Assembly: GCF_021917145.1 (NCBI RefSeq)
Contig: NC_061071.1
Span: 832,460 to 896,459 of the forward strand
Direction: 5' to 3'
DNA: 64,000 bases
Source: Hypomesus transpacificus
Taxonomy: Eukaryota > Chordata > Actinopteri > Osmeriformes > Osmeridae
Below are positions 44,551 to 60,125 of the stretch, piece after piece. A model generated the notes under the pieces. It had not been told where the DNA came from. It saw only the letters and a list, made by a program, of their open reading frames with translations, and made no database searches. Positions within the stretch are counted from its first letter, which is position 1, and every line of letters starts with the position of its first letter. Position numbers and translations under genes: made by a program.

Positions 44551-45110
44551 CTGTTGGGCACATTGAAAAGTGTCATTAGAAAATGATCAAACCTATTGCT
44601 TATAATAGTTAGAGTATTTTATTAGTTTGGCCCTGTTTTTCTTTTAGAACGTCTACCCAGATAGACAGACAAATAAAATGCTTCCTGACAAGATATCTGA
44701 CATAATTGTCAATGGTTCTCCTAGCAAATATCCTAACACTCATTCTTTCTGCCGTTATACGTCATACAAATGTTTTACGTTTTGTTTTCTTACATTATTG
44801 GATGTGCGTAAAAGGGAATTTACGCACATCTGTATGACTGGGTTTAAAATAGTTGCTTACACATTACTTACTTATTTACTCATGGATAAGTTATGAATAT
44901 GAAAAAAACAAAATGGGCTGTATTGCTAAAACAAAGTTTCCCTCGTAAAGAGAAAAACTATCTTCTCAGAAACTGGTAATGTATCTTTAACATTAACTTG
45001 CCATATTTACCATTTCATCTGGTCAAACAATTGTCATTGATTACTTTTCTGGACATTCTTATCAGCAATTAATGGTGAAACAAACTCCAGATATTCATAA
45101 AACGACTTAC

Positions 45111-45350
45111 TTGGCTTTTTAGACTCATGTACTGGGCACTTGAGGCGGTAGTTCCTTTTCAATGTTGTACTGGTGTCCGACTGAGAAGAACGCACGCGCT
45201 ATATCCTCCTTTGGGGCAAAGCAGTCATCAACCAGAGCTTAAACTGTGCGTGGTTTCCCCCGTGACTTATAAGGGAGATTGGAGTTGTCGTCAGACGTCC
45301 TATGTGTGCGCACGTCAGAGAAAATCTGACGTCCTATTCATGAGTGTTCG
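45111..45350 (-). promoter_or_regulatory. Putative slc5a7 noncoding first exon and promoter with CRE-like cluster
   Basis: On the minus strand a good donor (CCAA|GTAAGT) ends at 45111 and can splice to the acceptor at 44551-44552 before the slc5a7 start codon. Just upstream are three CRE/ATF-like sites within about 45 bp: AGACGTCC (core 45294-45299), CACGTCA (45311-45317) and TGACGTCC (45327-45334). The arrangement suggests a cAMP/CREB-type promoter. The transcription start itself is not visible. Confidence 0.4.
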
Positions 45351-45854
45351 ATATGCTTTTGAATAAAGAAGCGTCATGGGAGATTACTGGTCTTTGAGTG
45401 TGTTTGTGAGAATGCACACGGGGGACAGGGTCCATTTCAGTCTCCATACTATAGAAGTATTTCTCCAGAGGAGAAATGCAGTTGCTGTCCATTGTTCTGA
45501 TCTCACAATATTCATAAATGGTCATCAAGAAAGGCTGTTCTTACGTGTACATTTGAACTAAGTGCATTTCCAGGACCAGCCGATTACTGCCTTTAAATCT
45601 GTCCTGTTCGGGTCATAAAAAGACAGCCCGTCTTTCAGATAAAAATATAAGTTAAGTAATCTCCAGAGACCTATCAACATTTTAAGAAAGTTTCAAGCGT
45701 ACACTTTCAACTCTAATTGGAGAGTTGCGCGCTGTGTCATTTCATGGACCACTATAATCCGAGAAGATACAGGTTGGATGTGGTGGAGTCGCCTAATTAG
45801 CTTTGATATGTCTGACAGGCAGCAGCTTGAACATCTCCAATTACGTTAGGCCCA

Positions 45855-45876
45855 AAACTGCAGCGCGCTGCAGTTT
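45855..45876. other. Perfect 22-bp palindrome upstream of slc5a7
   Basis: Each half is AAACTGCAGCG and its complement, with no spacer. It sits about 0.5 kb upstream of the putative promoter. It could be a dimeric factor site or chance. Confidence 0.6.
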
Positions 45877-46488
45877 AAATTACGCTCCCCTATAGACGAA
45901 GCTGGCCCGACCCGTTTTATTCTGAACCTCAATGACATTTGCTTCTAAGTGCTACTCAATGAATTCCAACATTAAGGAAGAATTACAAATTACGATTATC
46001 AAAGAGCAGGTAGACCGATTTGCTGTTTTAAAACGTTGTCCTCTCTATAGTCTTCGATACAGTCAAGCACAGATTCAATAGTCTTAGAAAGTCGACCACA
46101 TCATCGCGATAAAAACGACCCGTTCTAATACTGCGGCGATGTAATTGTGTGACAGGCCGGGCAGAGGGTTTTCTGATAGTCTCGAAGACTGACAGCTGTA
46201 GGGGGTGTGGCTTAGGGACTTCTCTGCCGTCTCGTCTTCCTCGGTGTCAAACTGACAGCGCAAACCATGAAAATAGAGGTAAGTAAGGCGACTTGCTCAC
46301 CAGGACGAAGTGGAGAGACTTGTTGCCAAACAGAATGCGATGTTTTAAGGTAGGTATAATTTAAAGGAAGCATCTGAAAAACATAATCATATTGACTTGT
46401 AATGATTTGTAAGTTTATGACCCTGTTATGGGTTATCAATAAAACTTCAACCAGAAACCTGACAGTGATTAAGTGGCCGTTCAGTCAG

Positions 46489-46509
46489 TTCAGCACCAAG
46501 GACAGCTAC
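46489..46509 (+). promoter_or_regulatory. RE1/NRSE-like element (REST site) upstream of slc5a7
   Basis: The sequence TTCAGCACC-AA-GGACAGC matches both half-sites of the 21-bp RE1 consensus (TTCAGCACC and GGACAGCGCC) at canonical spacing; only the last few bases deviate (TAC for GCC). It lies about 2.0 kb upstream of the slc5a7 start codon, between slc5a7 and the 3' end of arl6. REST represses neuronal genes in non-neuronal cells, and cholinergic genes are known REST targets, so slc5a7 is the natural target. Confidence 0.65.
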
Positions 46510-48052
46510 CACGAACGCAATAATGGAGACAGATACTGTATGCTAACGCCTCCTAGAGTCAAAACCTGGAACCGCTGTGGGGTTGAGTTCTAATTAAGTC
46601 ACCGGCAGATGGCTCGCACGCCCTCCAAGCTGCCCACGAGGCTGAACCACCACGAAGTGCCTGCTACTGGTTGCAATCACAAACACCCAAAAACTGTAAA
46701 CGAAATCATGTGAACGAACCCGGTGTCGCCGTTAAGAAGCAGCTGTCCATGGCACAGTAAACAGCCTGCTGAGCAGAGTACGGGGTGGATATGGGAAAAG
46801 CAGTAGTGACTTCAAATGATGACAATATTAATTAATCACACTTATTTATTTTGCCCAAGCACGTATTCATATTTAAATTTTAGGTTCCTATATGTTTATT
46901 GTATGCACCTTCCTGCCAAAGTAATTTCCTTGTCTGTGCAAACTTTCATGGCGAATAAATCCCATTCTGATTCTGATTCTATGTGTACATTATCAACAAC
47001 ATATGAATACAAATTCTCTACAGTAAATGTAGCCTTAGTAGTACAAACTATACAATAACTGAGGATGCTTTGACTACTACAAACAATCCAGACACTTCCT
47101 TATCATCTTTACTTTACAATGAAGAATGGGAAAGTACTGAGACGTTCCATCAAGACTTGATGGAAAATGTACTGTGCCTTGACTAAACAGTTTCATATTC
47201 AAATATACAATCATAAAACAGAATGGATGGATTTTAATACAAAACCCTTCCTTAACCCACAAGAAAATACCTGCTATTGTAAAAATCAAGCATCATATCA
47301 TAAATGCAGGTTACAAACAGACTGGTACATTTGGGATGACACTGGAGCTGACATACCAGCATTGCTTGGTCCAACTGTATTAATGAAAAGTCATAATGTT
47401 ACTTCACATGTGAACTTCAGGGAGGCATGTACAGCCTTCCATTAGCAATGTAATGATTTGAAATGAAAACCAGCATATTTGTCTCACTTGATTAGTAATA
47501 GATAAGGCATCATATCTATCGGTTAGTTTTCAGGACTAACATGAGAACTAACATGAACCTGTTTATATATATATCTATCTATATCTGATAACTCTATATA
47601 CATCTCACTAGACACTTTATTATACAATTATTTAGTACAGTTATTTAGGAAAAGATCAACTGAAAGCATATCATTCATATTGAATGTTCTGTCGTTTTTT
47701 TGGAAGATAACTTTTTCCCCTACAAATAACATAAACTGCCAAGTCTCCATTAAGACAGAACATCTTCTGTTAGCTGCAGAAGTCACACTGTAGCCCCTCC
47801 TTCTACATCTGCTCACCTAACAAGGTGTTCCTAACAGCTGCTTCTAAGGCCAGCTTCTCACTCACAAACACTGCTGATGGAAAATGGGGAAGTGTCTGGC
47901 TGGCTTCAACATGTGGGTTTGAAGAGAGAGATGGCAAGCGCGTGTGTGTATGGGAAATGGGGTGAGGGTTTTCCGCTGTGGTGGGACTTTGCCGTTGCGT
48001 TGGTTACTGTGTCTAGGGCGCTGGTGTTTCCCCTGGGAGGTCCTCTATGACC

Positions 48053-50252
<2,200 letters not shown>

Positions 50253-52597
50253 TGGCAGGTTTATTCCAGATCAACTGGTGACAGCAGAAAACAGACCTCA
50301 AAATATATCGGGGAACGGTAGGCTAAATATCTAGCTAAAGTGGTGATCGATACTTGAAAGCAATATTTAGTTAAAGTGGTGTTCGATACTTGAAAGCCCT
50401 GCAGATGACTGCTGTGCACACGTAGGCGTAGCTGACGTTCAGGTGAACAATAATCCGCTTCTAGTTTATGCTACAGCTATATTGGCTTGCAAATTGTAGC
50501 TAACTAGCTATCAACCAGGAATGCAATCACACTACCAAAACAAATCGACTGACTTCACAAATGATGGTGCACATTTCCAACTAAGTATACCCTTTACTAC
50601 TAGCTAGCCGTACAACGTCCCTCAAAAGACGTACATACATTCATGACATAGCTAGCTAGCAGATACAGCAGCTAAACTACCTGTGCTGGTTAGCCGCTAC
50701 CAGTTGCTACAGAGGTAGCCTACAGTACTTTAGCGAGCACTAGCTTGTATTAGCAAAGGTTGGCAAATAAGCAGCATCTCCCCCTTGTTTAAAATCCTTG
50801 TACCCGCAAATAATGGCCAAAATCGCGTTCCAAAATGTTGCTTCGACGAAATGAAAGAGCACGATATCGAAATGTGTCAGCCCGAAGACACGTTTTTATT
50901 CATTTTGTCACTGACTATGAGTTGCAAAGCCAAACATAGAGGACTATTTACACCGAGTTGCCAGGAGACGACGACGATGACTTTTAGCTCAAGGACACCA
51001 TCTACTGGACTAAATCAAGGTTTCTACTAACAAAAATAAACATCTCTACTTTGATCAAGACGAATCGAGATGCATTTCAAAGAAAATAAATAAATCAAGA
51101 CACATTTCAATTGGCAGTTTCTTTAATAAATAAACATTCAGCCTATGTTGCAATCCAGATCATAGTCCTAATAAATTATACAAAAATAAACAACAACATC
51201 AAAAAATGAAAGATAATTCATTCATTGTGCTACTCTATTTCTCAGAGTGCTCAGTGTCTCGAAGGGGGCTGTTCCCCACTTTGCCCTGAGCATCTGTTGT
51301 ACAGATCCACCTGTTGAGAGTCCTCTATGTCCAAAAAATATGTTCATCATTGTTCAAGTGAGAGGAATGAATGAGGTTGTTTATTTGTGAGAGGGATTGT
51401 GTGTGTGTGTGTGTGTGTGTGTCTGTGTGCTTTGCAACTCTGGCACGTCTGCTTTCCAGAGACCCATCCTTACCCTGTGTGTTAACCCATGATCAATGTA
51501 GTATTGGTTGCCATCCACTTGCATCCCTTCTACACCATGCTTAACCCTTGAAGCTCAGTGCACTGCAATGCAAACACGGGTTTGAGACTATGTTCTCATA
51601 GCGAAAATCGTTGAAAGCTGAAACAAATTAAGAAATAGTTTTATTGTCCCTTTTTCTCAGACATTGAGCACAGCTTGGTGGCGATTGCTTTGTCCTCCAA
51701 TAACACAAACTGACCAATTTCTATACCCTAGCTAGACACGGTCCACTATCAAACCCAACAGTACAATATGCACCTATCTAAAAGCAAGTGGTTGTACTGG
51801 AACAAAATAGGTAGTTCAGATGTCTTGTTTATATACAGTGTGCCTGAGGTGGTTTTGAGTTGACTAGTTTGATGCGGATCACTGTTAGTCCAGAGGAGAG
51901 ATCTGCATACTGAGGAGAAATTAGGTTGTTGACTGACATTTGTAACTGAGGACATGTTAATAAAACTCGTCACAAAACATGACCGTCACACAAATACTGC
52001 ATATTATCAAGTTTGATGGGTTACATATAGCCTACAATTCAAAAAATCGGATGACATTCACTTGTCTTCAATTCAGAAAATCTCTTATCTTACAATTGAG
52101 CCGCGTTTCCAGTTAACAACTTGAAATGAACAAGAATGTCTTTAAACCCAAAGTATACTCCCGTAAATCCACGGTTGCAGTCTGGAGTCCATGTTATCTC
52201 AATTGACTTGAATATAATGAATGACACCAGCCAGTGTGTCAGTGTTCATTGCACAGTATGGTTCCTGCTCAACACACCACAGACAGTATACATTTAAACT
52301 ATCAGACTTCCAGACAGTAATTGGTGTAATTTCCCTAAAATAATCACAATCCCTCCAAGCCCAAAAGTAACAAATCCATTCCCATGAAAGTCTATGGGGC
52401 CAAGTTTAAAAAAGGCTTGAGTCAGTTAGGCAGCCAGTTGAAGTTGATCACACAGAGGGGGCGGGGGGGGGGGGGGAGATCATATTGCAGCTGCAAACCA
52501 TGAGGAGGGTGAGGTGTGCTTGAATGGGCAGAGAGAGGAAGAGCATGGTTGGGCTCTGATGGTGTGTGTTGTGGCCTCAGCCTGTTGGTATGGGGGC
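50253..52597. other. arl6 upstream region and epha6 3' UTR region
   Basis: 50253-51000 is the 5' side of arl6 (minus strand), containing its likely 5' UTR exon and promoter with no convincing individual site. About 51100-52597 should hold the epha6 3' UTR; a GT run lies at about 51399-51422 and a run of 14 G at 52463-52476. No other gene is seen. Confidence 0.45.
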
Positions 52598-55500
52598 TCA
52601 CACATGGAAGCCACTCTGCTGGACGTGGAGGAACTGCAGTCGCAGGGTCTGAATGCTGCTCACTATCCTCCTCTGGTGGCCGATGAGAGACACGCCAATA
52701 CGCCGAACGTCACTGAGACAGAGGAGGAGGAGAGAGGAGGAGGAGGAGGGAGGAGGGCGAGGAGGAGGAAGGGGGAGGAGGAGGGCAAGGAGGAGGAGGG
52801 CAAGGAGGAGGGAGTAGGAGGAGGAGGGAGGAGGAAGAGGCAGGATGAGAAAGTAGTAAGGAGATACATTTGTACATTAAGTCGATATGGTACCTGCACT
52901 TCAACAATCTCTATAAAACCTTTGACTTGTCAAAGAATTTTCAAATAAATATATCACAATACAGTGTAAAAATACACTACTATATACAGTGGTGCAGGTA
53001 GGATGAGGATTTGATACGTTTGGGAATCTCCCAACCGCACTCACTCTATACTCATGGTAGAGACAGAGTCCAGGGTCGTGTACCCTGCTGCCAGGAAGTT
53101 GTTCTTGTATTGGCTCATCTTTATGGAGTCCAGCCAATCACCAATGGAGATGAACAGTGGGTAGTCAGGCATGTCCTCTGGGGATTCTGGGAAACTAAAT
53201 CGATAAATGCAAAAACATAAAGCATCAACACAAAAATAGTCGAGCACTTTGTCTGCTTGTCTGTCTGTTTGTATATGTATGTCTGTATGAATGTAATTAC
53301 ACCGCTCTCCACTCATCCACTCCATGCATCCTTCCATCCACTCATCTAGAACATGTAAGAATCAGTGCTGGAACCTTCGGACATTCTCCACCAGAGGGAG
53401 CAGGCTGCTGGGGTTACGTATCAGCTTGTCCAGGAAGGACACCACGTCTGTGAAGTGTGGCCTCTGGCCTCGCTCCTTCTGCCAGGAGTGCAGCATCAGC
53501 TGGTGCAGGGCCACAGGGCAGCCCATGGGCGCAGGCAGTCGGTAGCCCTCCTCAATAGAGAGGATCACCTGTGGTCAGGAGGGCAAGGCTGAGGAACATG
53601 TAACCGTTTCTGCAATTCCCAGATGTGATAAATACACCCTGAAGCTGTCCCCAGATACATTGAGGGCTTTGTGTTGATGTTTCACGTTTAAGTGCTGTGT
53701 ATTGTATCCAGGGGGGGGGGGGGGGGGGGGGTATGCACAGTATATCTCCCCAGCACTGAAAGCTTCTCTTTATAGGATGACACTGGCTTCACACTGATAA
53801 ATACATCAAATTGCTTCATAAATGGAACATTGCTTCACATTTGACTCTTAACTAACATTTCATATCTGAGCTGCCAGTTGGATTCAGTACCACTATTTCA
53901 GCATGCGATAACCAATAACAATAAACAACACCATAAACAGTAAAAGATCATCAAGTCTTGACTCACATCCTGATTGGACATCTCCCAGTAGGGCCTCTCC
54001 CCGTATGACATCACCTCCCACATGACAATTCCATAACTCCAGGCGTCGCTGGCGGACGAGAACTTCCTGTAGGCGATGGCCTCAGGGGCGGTCCAGCGGA
54101 TAGGAATCTTACCCCCCTGGAGAGGAAAAGAAGTCCAACTAGATTAAAAGAATAAACCTAATTCCCTCTGTTTTCTAATATTTCCATTTCCTCTGATGAA
54201 GCCCACGACTAAATACAACCTAGTGCACCTATGCCGATTCATGCCTGATGTCCGGCTCCTGGTAGTTCCTGTTTAAAAAGGTTGGCCTCATCTGGTCTAA
54301 CCCTCATTGAAATACAGCTGCAGTCTAATATGAGGGTGCGTGTCTTATCCAAATGAAGGATGTTGGGTGCCGCTGCTTCTACTGTAGTGGTTGCAGGCTT
54401 TATCTAGTCACCGTGGTGGTGTAGGCAGCCTCAGGGTCATCCTCCAGGATCCTGGACAGGCCGAAGTCAGACACCTTGCACACCAGGCCCTCGTCCACCA
54501 GGATGTTGCGCGCGGCCAGGTCGCGGTGCACATAGCCCATGTCTGACAGGTAGGTCATACCTGAGGCGATGCCACGGAGCATGCCCACCAGCTGGATCAC
54601 AGTGAAGTGGCCGTCGTGTTTCTGTTAGGGAGGGCATGGGGGGGGGGGGGCGGGGGTAAGGCAAGGTGTCACAGATATGTCAATCACACGCACACATACA
54701 GGGACACAAGAGAACAGTGTTTAAGGACGCGGCCCTGAAACGAAGGCCGACATCTTCACGTCTCGACGCTGAACACGACATGCGGACGCTGCATGCGTTA
54801 CGTGAGAAACAACGAACGATCATAATGTGACGTACAATGTCCGTGACACGACGTGAGCAGTAGCCCCAGTGATATGGTGTAACATAGTGGTGTGTGTTTC
54901 TCACCCTCAGGAAGGAGTCCAAAGCTCCGTTCTCCATGAACTCCACCACGATCATCACCGGCCTGCCTGGGAGACGAGACAAAGCCGCTTCAGTGAGGAG
55001 GAATGTGGGTGAGTCTCTGTGTGAGCGCCTTGCTGTGCTGTCTGTGCGTCTGTGCGTTTCCGCACTCAATGAAATAAATCGTCTTCTCTGTTGTTATGAC
55101 ATTGAGTAGGCGAAGGTGAATGAGCAGTGTCCGACCCTCACTTCTCCTGCTGAAGCAACGACTACTGAAGCTCCTGGCTTCCCTAATGGGAGCAGGAGGG
55201 CCGCAGTGACCTGCAGCGGGAGGATGCTGCCTCAGGCTTAGTTAGCTCTGGGCTTCCATCATCACAGTCCTCCAGCTGGGTGGAAAGTGAGATGAACGCT
55301 GAACGGGAACCGTGGGGAGAACAAAAGTGGGGAGCCGGAGAGAATAAAGCTGAGTGGAAGCAGGACGAGGGAGGAGGAGGAGGAGAGAGAGGGGGCTCTT
55401 GTGTTGGTAATTAGGAGAGATGTCTTCCTTTGGCCTGCATAAAGCCTATTTACACAGACATGGCCATTAGCTACGGAGTGAAAACAACACAATCAGACTT

Positions 55501-57195
55501 GCACCCATACACACACACACACATACACGCACGCCAAGCCAGCAGATGTAGTATGAATCAGTAGTATTATGCAAACAGGTCTTGTATCAGATGCTGTGAA
55601 GTGAGACATAGTCTCAGATGCACTACACCCACACACTGACTGATCCAACAATTACATTTTTCAGTTGGTATTTTTACTTACTTTTGGTGACTACTCCCTC
55701 CAGCCTAATGATGTTGGGGTTGTCAAACTGTCCCATAATGCTGGCCTCTCGCAGGAAGTCCCATCTTTGGCGCTCCACATATCCTCCCTTAAGTGTCTTG
55801 ATGGCAACGGAGATCTCTTTTTTCCCTGGGGTTCGCAAGCGCCCACTACAAACCTCCCCAAACTCCCCTACACATACAGACACACACACATACGCACACG
55901 TAGGCACATATCAAACATTGGGTCCTATTCACACATGTTACATGGTTTGTCTATTGAAGGAAGATCTATATTGAGCGGGCGTTATTCCTTTGACATTCAA
56001 AAGAAGCTCCTGTAATTTCCCCAGGTATACAGTAGAGTGCAGTAGCATAACGCCTCCACCAGGTGACAGTCACTTAACATGAGCTCCCACAGTCAGAGGC
56101 CTGCCTCAGAAATCCTCTCCTGGAAAAGAGAAAGACAATCTGCTCTATTTTATGGATCGCCGGCTTCTCTCGCCACGGCAACCGACTTCTTCTCTGTTCC
56201 AGAAGTGGAACTGTTTAATGTCTTCCCTTCTGCTCCTCTAAGCTGAAATAAATGACTTTGGAACGGAGCTGACTGAAGGGGCTGGTGGCTGACTGACTGA
56301 GGGGGTTATTGTGGGATCTGTGAAATTAAAAGGGATTGTTTAACATCACAGAGGCTTTCCCTCACAGCGAGGAGGATGCTGTGCGTGGATAGGGTTTAAT
56401 CTGGCCTGTTCTCACTTTCGATTCTGAGTATGTTAGACACGGCAGCTTCGGGTAAAGCTCCTCTTTAAAGGCAGGTGTGTGTTCTACGTGCGTGTCCATG
56501 TGTGCGTGCAGGCGCATGTCGGCGTGTGACTTGCGACCTCACCCGCTCCAATCACTCTCTCGATGCGTATGCGGGAGGGGTCGATCTCCTTGGCAAACTC
56601 GTGAACAGCCTGGGTTGGGTCTTCGTAAGTGTCTGGATCCACATATGTCTTTATGCCAGGAAAGGGAACTGGACAGGAGAGGACAGAAAACAATGAGCAT
56701 ATGGAGGTAAATACCCCATCTCATGAGGACAGTTATAGAAGTTGGCTGTGTAACAGTTGTTAAGGGCATCTTGGGACTCAGGAAGGTCTGGATTAATCCG
56801 GTTTAGATGGCTAAAACTGATCTACAGATAGTCTAATGAACGCATTTTCATCTTTTTGGATTTGACTCAGAATGTCTGGTGACACGCTGAGGGACTGTAG
56901 TGTGGCACCTTATCTGGTTAATAACTGTCTCTGACACCTGTAGTCTTCTTAGATGAAGCCCAAGCAGTGTAATAGTATCATGGTAAGCTGTGAGCAAGAT
57001 GGAAACTGAGTTCACCTCAAAAGCAGCAAATCAGCAAGCTTTATTATAGAGCACTTAAAACCCACAATCAATTCACATGGATAATTTACAAATCTAATTG
57101 GCTGTATAAGGGAATATTAATTCTGCTCCAGTATTCTAAAAGTGGGAATGATGTTCAGTATGTAGTGTCCCAGGGACTGCAGGCAGAACATCATC

Positions 57196-57264
<69 letters not shown>

Positions 57265-58326
57265 CACTGCTCATCTGTTTATCTATCCTCGTTTTAACCA
57301 GCTGGTTTGCTAAACATACATGTTTGTGTGTGTCTGTGTGTGTGTGTGTGTGTATGTGAGTGAGAGTTCATCTGTGTGCGCAGTGTATGAACTGTGCTGT
57401 TTAGATGGAACAAACTGCAATGTAAATTAAACATCCACATGCAGAACTGTGTTTCACCATGTCCACTGTGATAATGCGTCCTCCTCTTGTCCGCAGACTT
57501 CATCTTAGACTTGATGTACCACTGGCACCTTACACAGGAAACAGGAAATTGGAGGTCAGATACAGGTCAGAGACTGCCCCGCAGGACACGCCCCTCTCTC
57601 CAGACACAAGCCAATGCTTTTATGGCTTTCTTTTCATTTTTGTTTCATTTTATTATATATATTTAGTATTTTTCCTTCTAAATTCTTTGATACTATTTTC
57701 CCCATGACTTCAGTTTGGTAGCTTTTATGCAGCTTACTCCCTGGTGAGGGCAAGTGGGGAGGGAAGTAACTTTCATGCAATTGGTACTTCAACATAGTGA
57801 AAGACGGAGTAAGGGAGAGGGGCATGGGGTTCTCACATTAACATCCCACTCTGCACCAATAGCACTCATATCTCCCACTTTAGGAAACAGAATGGAGGAG
57901 TGATTACGCAATTATTTATGTAGAGGCACTGCCTGTCATAGCATGTTACTGCCCACGATGGCACTTAAACACTCAAACACTTAATCCTTTTTAGCTGCAG
58001 TTCACATGTATGTTTAATACCAGTTGTAGGCTATTGTGTGTCTGTTTAGTTACAGTTGTGGGCAACCATGTGTCTGTTTACATCTCAGGCAGAGGTGATG
58101 TGTGTTTCTGTGCCCTGGGTCTGACAGTAGCCTGACAGTCTGTGTCCCCTCTATCCACAGAGAGCCAATGGGAGGAGACAGCCGGCAGAAGCACTGCATG
58201 CAGGGTAATTAGGTGGAAAAGAGGCTCAGCCAATCGGAAAATGAGAACGACTGCTTGGTGGCCACGGTGTCCATTAAGAGACGCTCGATTGAATTGGATC
58301 ACACTTTGGGATAATAAGAGATGGAT

Positions 58327-58420
<94 letters not shown>

Positions 58421-60001
58421 GAAAACATATTGGGTAAAGCAGAACTAGACTGAGAGAGACATAAAGACAGACCAAGGGAAATATAGACAGAACGAGAGAA
58501 ATACTGGGACAGAAAGAGTGAGCGAGGGAGAGAGAGAAAGACAGAGAGACAGTTCAGTTGCCGTATCTCATACCGTCCAGTGATGAGAAGGAAAAGAGTA
58601 AGGATGACCAATAAAGAAAAGCCGCCCACCGCTGCTGTGACAACCACCAGCACCTGACCCTGATCAGCCACCATTTCCGAGCCTGGGGAGAGAGCAAAGC
58701 CACACTATGTAACACACACACACACACAAATCCCCTTTTTTTCCAAAGCACAGCCAAACAAACACTTAATCACTCTCTCACACTCACACACACACACACA
58801 CATTGCCTCTGGGCTTACTCTCTGCTGCGGTAGAAAACTCAAACTTGGGGCTGTAGGCGGTGAAGCCAGTGGTGGTGCGAGCGCGCACGTGGAACACGTA
58901 CAGGGTGGAGGGATGGAGGCCTGTTACCACCACGCTGGGGGTCTTGGTGCGCGTCGACGAGTAGCTCAGCTGTTCCTGCTCCTGGTGGGAGACACGACAC
59001 AACACATACCATATATAATACTATGATAATAACACACATACCATATATAATACTATGATAATAACACACATACCATATATAATACTATGATAATAACACA
59101 CATACCATATATAATACTATGATAATAACACACATACCATATATAATACTATGATAATAACACACATACCATATATAATACTATGATAATAACACACATA
59201 CCATATATAATACTATGATAATAACACACATACCATATATAATACTATGATAATAACACACAAGTACACACAACTAAACAGGTTAGGCCGGTTGTGCTTG
59301 CAGCTCAGAACCCTTTTCTAAAGCAATAATGTAAAGTGAATTTGAACTATTCTCTCTGGACATCTGCACTTTTAGCTCTGATCATAGACAGTCTTCGTAC
59401 AGACCTCTGCATTTAATATAAACCCTTTTTGAAAGTGCTTAGAGTTTATGGTTGTGTTCTGTGGTAGTAGTGTTTATTTACTAGACTCAGTAGACTAAGA
59501 CTAGATTTAGTAGACTTTGGTCTGTTGACAGTAGACTGACTTAGAAGATAAACATGGTGCAGAGCACATACCTTCTCATAGTACTTGATCTCATAGTCCA
59601 GAATCACCAGTGCGAGCTGCTCCACCTCTGTCCAGGAGAGGGCGATACTATTTTGGGAGGACCAGTCCATACGTACCACACCCACCAGAGAGGGACCTGA
59701 ACACCGGGACACATTTTGACAATATTCAGTATAGCCAACCCTCAAAATCTGTGGGTGATTTTCTGTCTGTTAAGTGTGGTGCAGGACAATCATATATCAG
59801 ACATAGTATGTAATATAGTAGGACAGTACAGACTTATACACCTATATAGCTATTTAGGAATAGCGCTTAAACATTTATTGGAAAACAGAAACAGACATTT
59901 AATCGGAGACAGAAAGGTGATGCAGAGATAAGACATTTTATTGTGTTTGTGAAAATTATATTTCTGCAGCTGATTGCATGTGGGTGTGTGTGCAGGTCTA
60001 A

Positions 60002-60035
<34 letters not shown>

Positions 60036-60082
60036 CAGGCAAAGCATGTGTTTGTGTGCTTGCGTTTGTGTAGGTGTGTGTA

Positions 60083-60125
<43 letters not shown>

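Larger units (their letters stand above)
45351..48052. other. Intergenic region between slc5a7 promoter side and arl6 3' end
   Basis: No coding region is supported. It contains the palindrome at 45855, the RE1-like site at 46489 and a short TA/TATC simple repeat near 47564-47600. The arl6 3' UTR should occupy the segment just below 48053. Confidence 0.5.

Noticed and set aside
52514-52948. 144-aa plus-strand frame
   Set aside because: Runs antisense through the epha6 last exon and the GGA tract; its Glu/Gly/Arg runs are repeat translation.
58142-58453. 103-aa frame with Arg-Glu runs
   Set aside because: Translation of the AG microsatellite.
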